DNA of 64,000 bases from Afipia sp. (GCA_017308575.1 JAFKEQ010000001.1:620001-684000); one strand, 5' to 3'; numbered from the stretch's first letter, positions 33,703 to 42,301 are shown. Notes: generated from the letters alone by a model not told the origin. Program-made: numbers and translations.

Positions 33703-34383
33703 ATGATGGTTCATGTTCCGAACGTTCTGACACCTGAGCAGGTCGCGCGCTGCCGCGAGGTGATGGAGCGCGCCGCGTGGGTGGACGGCAATGTCACGTC
33801 GGGTCATCAGGCCGCCAAGGCGAAGAACAATCTGCAATTGCCGGAAGGCTCGCCCGAGGCGCGTGAGCTTGGCGACATGGTGATGGACGCGCTGGCGCGC
33901 TCGAACCTGTTCATGTCGGCAGTGCTGCCCAAGCAGGTGTTTCCGCCACTGTTCAATCGCTACGAGACCGGCATGAAGTTCGACAACCATGTCGACAACG
34001 CGGTGCGCGGCGTGCCCGGCACCGGCATGCGGATGCGCACCGACGTCTCGGCGACGTTGTTCATCTCGGCGCCGGAAGATTATGACGGCGGCGAACTGAT
34101 CGTCGACGACACCTATGGCGCACATGCGGTGAAGCTGCCGGCGGGCGACATGATCGTCTATCCGTCGACATCGCTGCATCGCGTGACGCCGATTACGGGC
34201 GGTGCACGGATCGGCTGCTTCTTCTGGACCCAGAGCATGATCCGCGACGAAGCCAAGCGCGCCATGCTGTTCGATCTCGATATGTCGATCATGCGGCTGG
34301 CGGGCGATCATCCCGAGCACAAGTCGGTCGTCTCGCTGACGGCGGTCTATCACAACCTGCTGCGCCAATGGGCGGAGCTGTAG
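33703..34383 (+). CDS. Fe(II)-dependent PKHD-type hydroxylase (PiuC / YbiX family)
   Basis: A 226-residue 2-oxoglutarate/Fe(II) oxygenase. The iron triad is complete: H96 and D98 in DNHVDNAVR and H159 in STSLHRVTP, with R169 (GGARIG) to bind 2-oxoglutarate. [20 protein letters not shown] and [14 protein letters not shown] are the signature segments of YbiX. The length equals the family norm. ATG 33703 is preceded by AAGGAG nine bases upstream. Family members sit beside Fiu/PiuA receptors and affect siderophore-drug uptake, though the substrate is not known. Confidence 0.93.
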   Translation: MMVHVPNVLTPEQVARCREVMERAAWVDGNVTSGHQAAKAKNNLQLPEGSPEARELGDMVMDALARSNLFMSAVLPKQVFPPLFNRYETGMKFDNHVDNAVRGVPGTGMRMRTDVSATLFISAPEDYDGGELIVDDTYGAHAVKLPAGDMIVYPSTSLHRVTPITGGARIGCFFWTQSMIRDEAKRAMLFDLDMSIMRLAGDHPEHKSVVSLTAVYHNLLRQWAEL

Positions 34384-34486
34384 CGCCGCAAAAGCGTGAT
34401 GGCTCATGGTGAGGCGCGAGACGTCAGCCGCGCGCCTCGGATCATGAGGCCTGTCAGCCGCTGTCCTTCGAAATGCGTTCGGTTTC

Positions 34487-34595
34487 ACCTCTCCCGTGGG
34501 GAGAGGTCGGCGCGTAGCGCCGGGTGAGGGCGTAGAATCCATCGTTGGATCGAGTGCCCCTCATCCCAGTTCTCTCCCCGGCGTGGAGAGGGGGA
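34487..34595. repeat. Intergenic repeat family R1, copy b
   Basis: It contains CCTCTCCCGTGGGGAGAGG, GGGTGAGGGCGTAGAATC and CTCTCCCCGGCGTGGAGAG, as in copy a at 1997-2138, but with the short stem GGCGCGTAGCGCC where copy a has the 38-bp module. The rest of the gap 34384-34816 holds only the promoter/operator region described separately. Confidence 0.8.
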
Positions 34596-34660
34596 TCGTG
34601 TGAGCAGATCCGGCCTGTCCAGCCGAATGCCCCAAGGAATGCCCCAGGGCTTTCGGGTGA

Positions 34661-34691
34661 TTGACAGCCTGCCGTGATAATGCATTATAAT
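34661..34691 (+). promoter_or_regulatory. Probable sigma-70 promoter of the fcs / ABC transporter operon
   Basis: TTGACA at 34661-34666 and TATAAT at 34686-34691, spacer 19 (ATTATA at 34684 would give 17). The -10 lies inside the operator-like sequence at 34677-34696, so a bound regulator would block RNA polymerase. Confidence 0.5.
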
Positions 34692-34737
34692 TCAGATAAT
34701 CTGGCATCACAGTGCGCATAATGCACTATTATTCTAA
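34677..34737. promoter_or_regulatory. Pair of operator-like repeats, 41-bp spacing (putative BoxR sites)
   Basis: ATAATGCATTATAATTCAGA (34677-34696) and ATAATGCACTATTATTCTAA (34718-34737) are direct repeats exactly 41 bases apart, matching at 16 of 20 positions. Related sequences precede bclA (43272-43291) and boxC (46088-46144, also a 41-base pair). Assignment to BoxR is inference from its presence in the cluster. Confidence 0.6.
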
Positions 34738-34816
34738 AAACAACGATGCCGCCTCGGGAGGGGACCGTGACCGCGCTTGCCGTTGCCGCATGCCATTTGC
34801 CGTGCCGGGGTGACCT

Positions 34817-36676
34817 GTGACTGCGGCCGCCGCCCATCGGCGCGACGACACGCGGGCGCTGTTCGCCACGCCGGACATCATTACCGAACGCAAGCCCGAC
34901 GGCAGCATCTGGCTGAAATCGGCGGTGCCGCTGCAATCCCATGCGCGCTGTGCCGGCGACTGGCTCGAGCACTGGGCGCGGGAGACGCCCGATGCGGTGT
35001 TTCTCGCTGAGCGCGCCAGCGCCGATGTGCCGTGGACCCGGCTGACCTATCGCGACACGCTGCAGAAGGTACGCGCGGCGGCGAGCTGGATTCTGGCGCA
35101 GGGCATGACAGCAGAGCGTCCGCTCGCGATCCTGTCCGACAATTCGATCGATCACGCGGTCTTCATGCTGGCCGCGATGCATGTCGGCGTCCCTGCGGCC
35201 TCCATTTCGCCGGCCTATTCGCTGGTGTCGAAGGATTTCGACAAGCTGAAAGGCATGATCGCGCTGCTCGATCCCGGCGCGATCTATGTGTCCAATACAA
35301 CGCCGTTCGCGCCCGCGCTCGATGCCATCGCGCCGCTGCACAGCGCGATGATCGTGGCGGGCGATGCGAGCGGCTTTAGTGGTGCAATCAGCTTCGCGGA
35401 CGTGACGGCGACGCCGGACAGCGATGCCGTCGAGCGCGCCTTTGCGCGCGTCACACTGGATACGGTGGCCAAACTGCTGTTCACCTCCGGCTCGACCGGC
35501 ATGCCGAAAGCCGTCATCAACACCCAGCGCATGATGACCTCCAATCAGGCGGCGAAGGCGCAGGTCTGGCCGTTTCTTGACGACGGCGGGCTGACCATTC
35601 TCGACTGGCTGCCGTGGAGCCACACCTTCGGCGCCAATCACAATTTCAATTGCGTGCTGCGCAACGGCGGCGCGCTTTATATCGACGGCGGCAAGCCTGC
35701 GCCCGGCCTGTTCGCGCTGTCGCTGGCCAACCTGCGCGATGTGATCCCGACCATCTATTTCAACGTGCCGCGCGGCTACGACATGCTGATCACGGCGATG
35801 CGCGCGGACAACGATTTGCGCCGCCGCTTCTTCAGCGGCGTGAAGTTCATGTTCTATGCCGGCGCGGCGCTACCGCAGAACCTGTGGGACGCGCTGGAAG
35901 AAATCTCCATCGCCACCGTTGGCCATGCGGTGCCGATGGTGTCGGCGTGGGGCTCGACGGAAACCGCGCCGCTGGCGACCGACTGTCATTTCCAGGCGCA
36001 GCGCTCCGGCAATATCGGCGTGCCCGTTCCCGGCACCGACATCAAGCTGGTGCCGTCCGGCGGCAAGTATGAGGTGCGCGTGCGCGGTCCGAACGTGACG
36101 CCCGGTTACTGGAAGGCGCCGGAGCAGACAGTGAAAGCGTTCGACAGCGATGGCTTTTATCTGATGGGCGATGCGATGGCGTTCGCCGATCCGTTGCGGC
36201 CGGAGCTTGGCCTGTTCTTCGACGGTCGCGTGGCCGAGGATTTCAAGCTGTCGTCCGGCACATGGGTCAATGTCGGCGCGCTGCGGATCGCGGGCATCGC
36301 CGCGCTCGCGCCGCTGGTGCAGGACATCGTGGTCGCGGGCCACGACACGAATGAAGTGCGCTTTCTGGTGTTTCCGAACATCGCCGCCTGCCGCGCGCTG
36401 GCGCAGATGCCGGACGCCGATGTTGCCGACGTGCTGAATTCCAGGGTCGTGCGCGACGGCATCGCGCAGGGCCTTGCGCGGCTGAAGGCGAATGGCGGCG
36501 GCTCTTCGACCCATGCGACGCGCGCGCTGCTGATGGCGGAACTGCCGTCGGTGGACGGCGGCGAGATCACCGACAAGGGCTACATCAACCAGCGCGCGGT
36601 GCTGTCGCGGCGTGCGGATCAGCTCGCGAAACTCAACGACGACACAAGCGGCGACTGGATCGGCTGTCCGGCCTGA
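34817..36676 (+). CDS. Feruloyl-CoA synthase-like acyl-CoA ligase
   Basis: A 619-residue AMP-forming ligase of the feruloyl-CoA synthetase (Fcs) type, which activates hydroxycinnamates or related aromatic acids. The ATP loop is FTSGSTGMPK (222-231); ILDWLPWSHTFGANHNFN, SAWGSTETAPLATDCHF and YWKAPEQT match the family, and the C-terminal lysine region is ITDKGYINQ rather than the PKTxxGK of benzoate-CoA ligases. The start is GTG 34817 with GGGGTGA upstream. It heads the operon with the solute-binding protein and liv-type transporter genes. The substrate may be another aromatic acid that feeds the box pathway. Confidence 0.87.
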   Translation: MTAAAAHRRDDTRALFATPDIITERKPDGSIWLKSAVPLQSHARCAGDWLEHWARETPDAVFLAERASADVPWTRLTYRDTLQKVRAAASWILAQGMTAERPLAILSDNSIDHAVFMLAAMHVGVPAASISPAYSLVSKDFDKLKGMIALLDPGAIYVSNTTPFAPALDAIAPLHSAMIVAGDASGFSGAISFADVTATPDSDAVERAFARVTLDTVAKLLFTSGSTGMPKAVINTQRMMTSNQAAKAQVWPFLDDGGLTILDWLPWSHTFGANHNFNCVLRNGGALYIDGGKPAPGLFALSLANLRDVIPTIYFNVPRGYDMLITAMRADNDLRRRFFSGVKFMFYAGAALPQNLWDALEEISIATVGHAVPMVSAWGSTETAPLATDCHFQAQRSGNIGVPVPGTDIKLVPSGGKYEVRVRGPNVTPGYWKAPEQTVKAFDSDGFYLMGDAMAFADPLRPELGLFFDGRVAEDFKLSSGTWVNVGALRIAGIAALAPLVQDIVVAGHDTNEVRFLVFPNIAACRALAQMPDADVADVLNSRVVRDGIAQGLARLKANGGGSSTHATRALLMAELPSVDGGEITDKGYINQRAVLSRRADQLAKLNDDTSGDWIGCPA

Positions 36677-36714
36677 ACGCCGCATCAACACAGGGAAAAG
36701 AGGGAGACGCGCTC

Positions 36715-37917
36715 ATGTCCGACAAGATCCTGAAGGTCAGCCGCCGAACGTTGCTGTCCGGCGCGGCGGGCGCCGCCGCGCTCACCGTGACGCCGCGGCT
36801 GTTCAGCCCCGCGATTGCGCAGAACGCGCCGCTGAAGGTCGGCCTGATGCTGCCCTATACCGGCACCTACGCCAAACTCGGCCAGTTCATCGACAGCGGC
36901 TTCAAGCTGTTCGCGGAGCAGAAAGGCGGCAAGCTCGGCGGCCGCGCCATCGAGTTCGTGCAGGTCGATGACGAATCCAAGCCCGAAGCCGCCACCGACA
37001 ACATGAATCGCCTTGTCGGCCGTGAGAAAGTGGATCTCGTGGTGGGCACCGTGCATTCCGGCGTCGCCATGGCGATGGTGAAGGTCGCGCGCGACACCAA
37101 CACCATGATGATCATTCCGAATGCGGGTGCCAACGACGCCACCGGCCCGATGTGTGCGCCGAACATCTTCCGCACCTCGTTCTCCAACTGGCAGACCACC
37201 TTTCCCGCCGGCAAGGTGCTGGTCGATGCGGGCATCAAGAACGTCGTCACCATCACCTGGCGCTACACCGCGGGCGCGGAGATGATGGGAGGTTTCACGG
37301 AGAACTTCACCAAACACGGTGGCAAGGTCGTCGAGGATCTGACGCTGCCGTTCCCGGAAGTGGAATTCCAGGCGCTGATCACGCGCATCGCCACGCTGCG
37401 GCCCGACGCGGTGTTCTCGTTCTTCGCGGGCGGTGGCGCGGTGAAGTTCGTCAAGGACTATGCGGCCGCGGGCCTCAACAAGAGCATTCCGCTCTATGGC
37501 GCGGGCTTCCTCACCGACGGCACGCTTCAGGCGCAGGGCGAGGCCGCCAACGGCATCAAGACCACGCTGCATTACGCCGACAATCTCGACAATCCGGCCA
37601 ACCTGGCCTTCCTCAAGGCGTTCAAGGCCAAGACCGGGCAGGACGGCGATATCTATGCCGTGCAGGGCTTTGACGCCGCGGCGCTGTTCGATATCGGCCT
37701 CACCGCGGTCGGCGGCGACGCCAAGGCGCGCGACAAGATGATCGCGGCCATGGGCGCGGCCAAGATCGATTCGCCGCGCGGGCCGCTATCCTTCAACAAG
37801 GCGCACAATCCGATCCAGAACATCTATCTGCGCGAGGTGCGCAACGGGCGGAACGAAATGGTCTCGATCGCGCAGGCCAATGTCGATGATCCGGCGCGCG
37901 GCTGTAAGCTGGCGTGA
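36715..37917 (+). CDS. ABC solute-binding protein for aromatic acid, Tat-type signal
   Basis: A 400-residue Peripla_BP_6 binding protein. The N-terminus has a twin-arginine signal (VSRRTLLSGAAGAAALTV, R10-R11) ending PAIAQ. The mature part begins APLKVGLMLPYTGTYAKLGQ. RhPs of this type in rhizobia and Rhodopseudomonas bind benzoate or phenylpropanoid acids. It is followed, after repeats R4a and R5b, by livHMGF-type genes, so it is the receptor of that transporter. ATG 36715 is 38 bases after the ligase stop, with AGGGAGACG upstream. Confidence 0.9.
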   Translation: MSDKILKVSRRTLLSGAAGAAALTVTPRLFSPAIAQNAPLKVGLMLPYTGTYAKLGQFIDSGFKLFAEQKGGKLGGRAIEFVQVDDESKPEAATDNMNRLVGREKVDLVVGTVHSGVAMAMVKVARDTNTMMIIPNAGANDATGPMCAPNIFRTSFSNWQTTFPAGKVLVDAGIKNVVTITWRYTAGAEMMGGFTENFTKHGGKVVEDLTLPFPEVEFQALITRIATLRPDAVFSFFAGGGAVKFVKDYAAAGLNKSIPLYGAGFLTDGTLQAQGEAANGIKTTLHYADNLDNPANLAFLKAFKAKTGQDGDIYAVQGFDAAALFDIGLTAVGGDAKARDKMIAAMGAAKIDSPRGPLSFNKAHNPIQNIYLREVRNGRNEMVSIAQANVDDPARGCKLA

Positions 37918-37941
37918 GGCGAGGCGTGGAGTGTGCAAGCC

Positions 37942-38070
37942 GTCACCCTTCGAGGCGCGCAAGAGCGCGCACCTCAGGGTGACGGCAACGTGTATACAGC
38001 GCGAAGAAAGCGGAGGAACGTCATCCTGAGGTGCGAAGCGCGCTTGGCGCGTGAGCCTCGAAGGATGACA
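37942..38070. repeat. Intergenic repeat family R4, copy a (two hairpins)
   Basis: First unit 37942-37985: CGTCACCCTTCGAGG with CCTCAGGGTGACG. Second unit about 38020-38070: GTCATCCTGAGG with CCTCGAAGGATGAC. Copy b is at 44929-45031. It separates the solute-binding protein gene from the permease genes, a common site for mRNA processing or stabilising hairpins. Confidence 0.8.
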
Positions 38071-38081
38071 GGAGAAAGATC

Positions 38082-38169
38082 GTCATGCGCGGGCTTGACC
38101 CGCGCATCCATCCTTTAAAATGATGGATCAGCGAAAGAGATGGATTGCCGGGTCAAGCCCGGCAATGAC
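38082..38169. repeat. Intergenic repeat family R5, copy b
   Basis: GTCATGCGCGGGCTTGACCC with CGCGCATCCATCC, then GATGGAT and ATGGATTGCCGGGTC with AAGCCCGGCAATGAC. It is close to R5a (20444-20556) but has no 38-bp module. The frame of the next gene stays open through it, which explains a spurious upstream start. Confidence 0.8.
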
Positions 38170-38226
38170 AGTTTATCATTGTTGCGAGCCTGTGCTGCGA
38201 TGATTGCCATGCCGGGATTTTTTCAA

Positions 38227-39099
38227 ATGGACTTCCTGACTTTCGGCGTGCAGTTGCTGAACGCCATTCAATATGGAGCGGTCCTGTTTCTGGTCGCCAG
38301 TGGCCTGACGCTGGTGTTCGGCATTCTCGGCGTCATCAATCTCGCCCACGGCGCGTTCTACATGCTCGGCGCGTATCTGGCGTACTGGATCGCCGCGTAT
38401 ACCGGCAGCTTCTGGGTCGCGCTGGTGGGCGGGGTCGCGATTGCGTTCGCGGTCGGGCTGCTGCTGGAGAATGTCTTCATCCGCAGGCTCTATGGCCGCG
38501 ATCATCTGGCGCAGGTGTTGCTCTCGTTCGGGCTCATTCTGGTGATCGACGAAGCACGGCAGCTGCTGTTCGGCAAGGACGTGCATTCGGTGATGCCGCC
38601 GGAAGGGCTGCGCGGCGCGATCCAGTTGACCGAGAACCTGTCCTATCCGGTCTATCGCCTCGCGATCTGTGTCTTCTGCCTGATCGTCGCGGCGCTGATC
38701 TTTCTGGTCATCACGCGCACCAAGATCGGCATGATCGTGCGCGCGGGCGCGGAGAACCGCGAGATGACGCGCACGCTCGGCATCAGCTTCGATAGGGTCA
38801 ATCGTTATGTGTTCGCGGTCGGCATCGCGCTGGCGGCGCTCGGCGGTATCGTGGTCGCGCCGGTCTCCACCGTCTATCCCGGCATGGGCGACAGCATGCT
38901 GATCCTGTCCTTCGTGGTCGTGGTCCTCGGCGGCATCGGCTCGATCGGCGGCGCGGCCATCGGCGCGCTCTTGATCGGCCTCACCGATACGTTCGGCAAG
39001 GTGTTCTTTCCGAGCGTGTCGAGCGTTCTCATCTATGTGCTGATGGCGGCGGTTCTGCTCTGGCGTCCGAACGGCATTCTCGGCCGGCGGGAAATTTAA
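38227..39099 (+). CDS. ABC transporter permease, LivH type
   Basis: An inner-membrane permease of about 290 residues in the branched-chain amino acid (LivH) family. VLFLVASGLTLVFGILGVIN followed by LAHGAFYMLGAYLA, GLLLENVFIRRLYGRDHLAQ and the EAA-like loop GAENREMTRTLGISFDRVNR with FVVVVLGGIGSIGGAAIGAL are standard. I chose ATG 38227 (MDFLTFGVQLL), the family start; the open frame further up runs into repeat R5b and is rejected. It lies three bases ahead of the livM-type gene. Confidence 0.9.
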   Translation: MDFLTFGVQLLNAIQYGAVLFLVASGLTLVFGILGVINLAHGAFYMLGAYLAYWIAAYTGSFWVALVGGVAIAFAVGLLLENVFIRRLYGRDHLAQVLLSFGLILVIDEARQLLFGKDVHSVMPPEGLRGAIQLTENLSYPVYRLAICVFCLIVAALIFLVITRTKIGMIVRAGAENREMTRTLGISFDRVNRYVFAVGIALAALGGIVVAPVSTVYPGMGDSMLILSFVVVVLGGIGSIGGAAIGALLIGLTDTFGKVFFPSVSSVLIYVLMAAVLLWRPNGILGRREI

Positions 39100-39102
39100 G
39101 AT

Positions 39103-40083
39103 ATGAATCCGCAGGCCGAACATCGCAACTCGCGCGCGTGGCTGCTCTCCGGCCTGCTGCTCGCGCTCGCCATCGCGCTGCCGTTCGCTGCGCCGACATA
39201 TTATGTGCAGTTCGTCAGCAAGGCGCTGATCATGGGCATTCTGGCGATGGCGCTGAATCTCGTGGTGGGCTACGGCGGACTTGTCAGCCTGTGCCATGCG
39301 GCGTTCTTCGGTATCGCGGGTTATGTGTTGGCGCTGGCCTCGCCGAAATACGACGCGGCCTCGCTGTGGTGGACCCTGCCGCTGGCGGTGGCGGCATCCG
39401 CGACGGCCGCTGCGGCGATCGGGACCCTGGCGCTGCGCACCCGGGGCGTCTACTTCATCATGGTGACGCTCGCGTTCGGCGAAATGCTGTTCTTCCTGTT
39501 TCACGATTCAAAATTTGCTGGCGGCTCCGACGGCGCGTTCGTCTACAACAAGCCGTCGATGATGTTGGGCGATATCGTGCTGCTCAACCTCGAAAAGCCG
39601 ATCGTCTATTACTTTGTGGTGCTCGCAACACTTGTGGCGGTGATCGCGCTGCTCACCATGCTGGTGCGCTCGCCGTTCGGCCATGCGCTGGCGGCGTCGC
39701 GCGACAACGAGCGCCGCGCCCGCGCGCTGGGCTTTCCGGTGTTCCGCATCCGGCTCACCGCGTTCATCATCTCGGGCGCCATTGCGGGCGTCGCCGGCTA
39801 CTTCGCCGCCGCGCAGTTCGGATTTGTCGCGCCGCAGATGCTGGGCTGGCATCTGTCCGCGACGGTGCTTGTGATGGTGCTGATCGGCGGGTTGCGCTCC
39901 GTGACGGGGCCGCTGCTCGGCGCGCTGGTGCTGATCGGGCTCGAGGAAATACTGAAGGCCGCCACCGAATACTGGAAGCTGGTCGAAGGCATCATCGTGA
40001 TCGTGATCGTGCTGGCGCTGCCGAACGGCGTGCGCGATCTTCTCGGGCTGCTCGCCCCGCGGCGGGAGGCCGGTCATGACTGA
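39103..40083 (+). CDS. ABC transporter permease, LivM type
   Basis: A 326-residue second permease of the HAAT family. KALIMGILAMALNLVVGYGG and LVSLCHAAFFGIAGYVLA are typical, followed by ALRTRGVYFIMVTLAFGEML and the EAA loop ALAASRDNERRARALGFPVF, then GGLRSVTGPLLGALVLIGLE. Start ATG 39103. Its end overlaps the next ATPase gene by eight bases, indicating translational coupling. Confidence 0.93.
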   Translation: MNPQAEHRNSRAWLLSGLLLALAIALPFAAPTYYVQFVSKALIMGILAMALNLVVGYGGLVSLCHAAFFGIAGYVLALASPKYDAASLWWTLPLAVAASATAAAAIGTLALRTRGVYFIMVTLAFGEMLFFLFHDSKFAGGSDGAFVYNKPSMMLGDIVLLNLEKPIVYYFVVLATLVAVIALLTMLVRSPFGHALAASRDNERRARALGFPVFRIRLTAFIISGAIAGVAGYFAAAQFGFVAPQMLGWHLSATVLVMVLIGGLRSVTGPLLGALVLIGLEEILKAATEYWKLVEGIIVIVIVLALPNGVRDLLGLLAPRREAGHD

Positions 40084-40843
40084 GGCATCCTCCATTGCGC
40101 TTCGCGCCATCGGATTGCAGAAGCGCTTCGGCGGCCTCACGGCGGTGTCCGATGTTTCGCTCGATGTGCATGCGGGCGAAATCCATGCGGTGATCGGGCC
40201 GAACGGCGCGGGCAAGTCCACGCTGATCAATCTGCTCTCGGGCGATCTTACGCCGACCGGCGGCGAAATCCTGATCGAAAGTCGCGACGTCACGCGCCTT
40301 GCGCCGGATCGCCGCGCCCGCGCGGGGCTGGGGCGCTCCTACCAGAAGACGACGATCTTCCCGCAGTTCACCGCGCAGGAAAACGTGCGGCTGGCCGCGC
40401 AGGCCCACGCCGCGTCGCCTCTGAAAATGTTCGGCAATGTTTTTTCGGACAAGCTGGTTAACCGTCACACGGTTGAGGCGCTGGAGCAGGCGGGCTTGGC
40501 GGCGCGTTCGCGCGTGATCGCCACGCATCTGTCCCACGGCGAACAGCGCCAGCTCGAGATCGCGATGGTGCTGGCGACGCAGCCGCGCATCATCCTGCTG
40601 GATGAGCCGCTCGCGGGCATGGGGCAGTCCGAAGCGCGCAAGGTGGTCGACCTGATCGCCTCGCTGAAAAAGGCGCGCGCCGTGCTGGTGGTGGAGCACG
40701 ACATGGACGCGGTGTTCGAACTGGCGGATCGCCTCACGGTGATGGCGGACGGTCACGTCATCGCCAGCGGTCCGCCGCTCGCCGTGCGCGCCGATCCCGC
40801 CGTGCGCCTCGCCTATCTTGGCACCGAGGAGGATGCGGCATGA
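40076..40843 (+). CDS. ABC transporter ATPase, LivG type
   Basis: A 255-residue ATPase. Walker A is GPNGAGKST, the signature is LSHGEQRQLE and Walker B IILLDEPLAGM, followed by the H-loop VVEHDMDAVF. SRDVTRLAPDRRARAGLGRS is the LivG-type helical insertion. It would pair with the LivF-type subunit encoded next, overlapping by ATGA at 40840. Confidence 0.95.
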   Translation: MTEASSIALRAIGLQKRFGGLTAVSDVSLDVHAGEIHAVIGPNGAGKSTLINLLSGDLTPTGGEILIESRDVTRLAPDRRARAGLGRSYQKTTIFPQFTAQENVRLAAQAHAASPLKMFGNVFSDKLVNRHTVEALEQAGLAARSRVIATHLSHGEQRQLEIAMVLATQPRIILLDEPLAGMGQSEARKVVDLIASLKKARAVLVVEHDMDAVFELADRLTVMADGHVIASGPPLAVRADPAVRLAYLGTEEDAA

Positions 40844-41550
40844 GCGCGCTTCTCGATGTGCGGAATCTCGAAGCGTTTTACGGCGCGGGGCAGGTGCTGC
40901 ACGGCATCGGCTTTTCCGTCGCGCGCGGCGAGCAGGTGGCACTGCTCGGCCGCAACGGCATGGGCAAGACCACGTTGCTGCGCTCGCTGATGGGGCTGGT
41001 CAACGACCGGCGCGGACGGATCGATCTTGCGGGCCGCGATATCATGCGCGCGGCGCCGGAAGCGATCGCGCGGGCGGGCGTCGCGCTGGTGCCAGAAGGA
41101 CGCGGCGTGTTCGGTTCGCTCTCGGTGGTGGAGAATCTGGTGATGGCCGCGCGGCCCGGTATCGACGGGCGCAGGGTGTGGACGCTGGAAAAAATCTACG
41201 AGCTTTTTCCGCGTCTGCATGCGCGGCGCGGCAATGGCGGGCATCAACTGTCGGGCGGCGAGCAGCAGATGCTGACCATCGGCCGCGCGCTGATGACCAA
41301 TCCCGATCTGCTTCTGATTGACGAGGCGACCGAAGGCCTCGCGCCGCTGGTGGCGAAGGACATCTGGACGACGCTGGGTGTCATTCGCGGCGAAGGCGTT
41401 GCGACCATCGTGGTGGACAAGGATTTTCGCTCGCTGTCACGGATCGCGGACCGCATGGTGATGTTGTCCAAGGGCACGGTGGTGTTCGACGGCGCGCCCG
41501 CGTCGCTGGCGGAGCAGCCGCAATTGCTGGAGCAGCATCTGGGGGTGTGA
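40840..41550 (+). CDS. ABC transporter ATPase, LivF type
   Basis: A 236-residue ATPase. Walker A is GRNGMGKTT, signature LSGGEQQMLT, Walker B LLLIDEATEGLAP. ALVPEGRGVFGSLSVVENLV is characteristic of LivF. The H-loop is unusual: IVVDKDFRSL has Lys where His is expected (VEQN / VEHD in most). Last gene of the transporter operon; an R2 repeat follows five bases after the stop. Confidence 0.94.
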   Translation: MSALLDVRNLEAFYGAGQVLHGIGFSVARGEQVALLGRNGMGKTTLLRSLMGLVNDRRGRIDLAGRDIMRAAPEAIARAGVALVPEGRGVFGSLSVVENLVMAARPGIDGRRVWTLEKIYELFPRLHARRGNGGHQLSGGEQQMLTIGRALMTNPDLLLIDEATEGLAPLVAKDIWTTLGVIRGEGVATIVVDKDFRSLSRIADRMVMLSKGTVVFDGAPASLAEQPQLLEQHLGV

Positions 41551-41554
41551 CCGC

Positions 41555-41666
41555 CATTGCGAGGAGCCATTAGCGCGTTTACGCGCGTCTTCGACGCGCT
41601 ATGGCGACGAAGCAATCCATCTTTGGAAAGAGAAGAATGGATTGCTTCGCTTCGCTCGCAATGACG
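41555..41666. repeat. Intergenic repeat family R2, copy c, with nested 38-bp module
   Basis: CATTGCGAGGAG, the 38-bp module (41567-41604), CGACGAAGCAATCCAT, then ATGGATTGCTTCGCTTCGCTCGCAATGACG. Organisation is the same as R2a at 17131-17240, with the module at the same point and orientation. Confidence 0.88.
41567..41604 (+). repeat. 38-bp nested stem-loop module, copy C
   Basis: Identical to copy B (17144-17181). CCAT and ATGG ends with stem GCGCGTC-TTC-GACGCGC. Confidence 0.88.
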
Positions 41667-41698
41667 CGGCAAACTGCGACACATCGTATTGCTGTTGC

Positions 41699-41787
41699 TT
41701 GTCATGGCCGGACTTGTTCCGGCCATCCCGACTTAATGGCGTTGCATTCAACTGATCGGGATCACCGGGACAAGCCCGGTGATGACA
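41699..41787. repeat. Intergenic repeat family R3, copy a
   Basis: GTCATGGCCGGACTTGTTCCGGCCATCCCGA, a spacer, then GATCGGGATCACCGGGAC with AAGCCCGGTGATGACA. It forms two nearby hairpins. Other copies at 45955-46043, 47868-47955 and 49446-49532 all lie in gaps of the box gene cluster. It is four bases from the stop of the next gene. Confidence 0.85.
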
Positions 41788-41791
41788 TCAT

Positions 41792-42301
41792 TTATGGAGT
41801 GAGTGCGACCAATCCCGCGTCATCCGCGCCGATCACATCCCGCGTCACCGGCTGCGGCCATTGCACAACTAGGTTGCCGATCAGGTCGCTCAATCCGTCC
41901 TCATCGAACGCGTCGTAAAACACCGGCGTCTCGGCGCGGGCGATGAAGGCGTGCAGCAGATGCGCGGCGTCGTAGTCGTAGACGATGTCGGTGGGGACGA
42001 TACCTTGCCGCCGCATCAGGAAACGGCGAAAGCCGGTGAGGCGCGCGCGCTCGTGATCCAGCGCGGCAAACGACAGCACCAATGCGTCGTGCGGAATGCG
42101 CGGGCCGTCCTGCATGCGGTCGAGCAGCGCCAGCGCGCCCGCCGCGATCACGTCGTCCATGGTGCGGAAGTCACCGCACATATCCGATGGATGCAGCGTG
42201 TTGTGCACGGCAACCATGCCCGCCGCATCGAGGCCGCGGGCCGCGAGCAGATCCGCGAGGGTTTGCGTGGACAGGAGAACAGTGGCCAGTCCGTCGCTCA
42301 T
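41792..42301 (-). CDS. Unknown 169-residue protein cotranscribed with boxR
   Basis: I do not recognise this protein. It begins MSDGLATVLLSTQTLADLLA and is acidic with no signal peptide or membrane helix. Striking parts are VAVHNTLHPSDMCGDFRTMD and LLHAFIARAETPVFYDAFDE; a His/Asp/Cys cluster near HPSDMCGD could bind a ligand or metal. Its ATG overlaps the boxR stop by four bases (42298-42301), so the two are coupled, which points to a role in benzoyl-CoA metabolism or sensing. The far end abuts repeat R3a. Confidence 0.75.
   Translation of the reverse strand: MSDGLATVLLSTQTLADLLAARGLDAAGMVAVHNTLHPSDMCGDFRTMDDVIAAGALALLDRMQDGPRIPHDALVLSFAALDHERARLTGFRRFLMRRQGIVPTDIVYDYDAAHLLHAFIARAETPVFYDAFDEDGLSDLIGNLVVQWPQPVTRDVIGADDAGLVALTP

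Noticed and set aside
38140..38226. Upstream extension of the livH-type permease
   Set aside because: It is the translation of repeat R5b; family members start at the MDFLTFGVQLL-like position.
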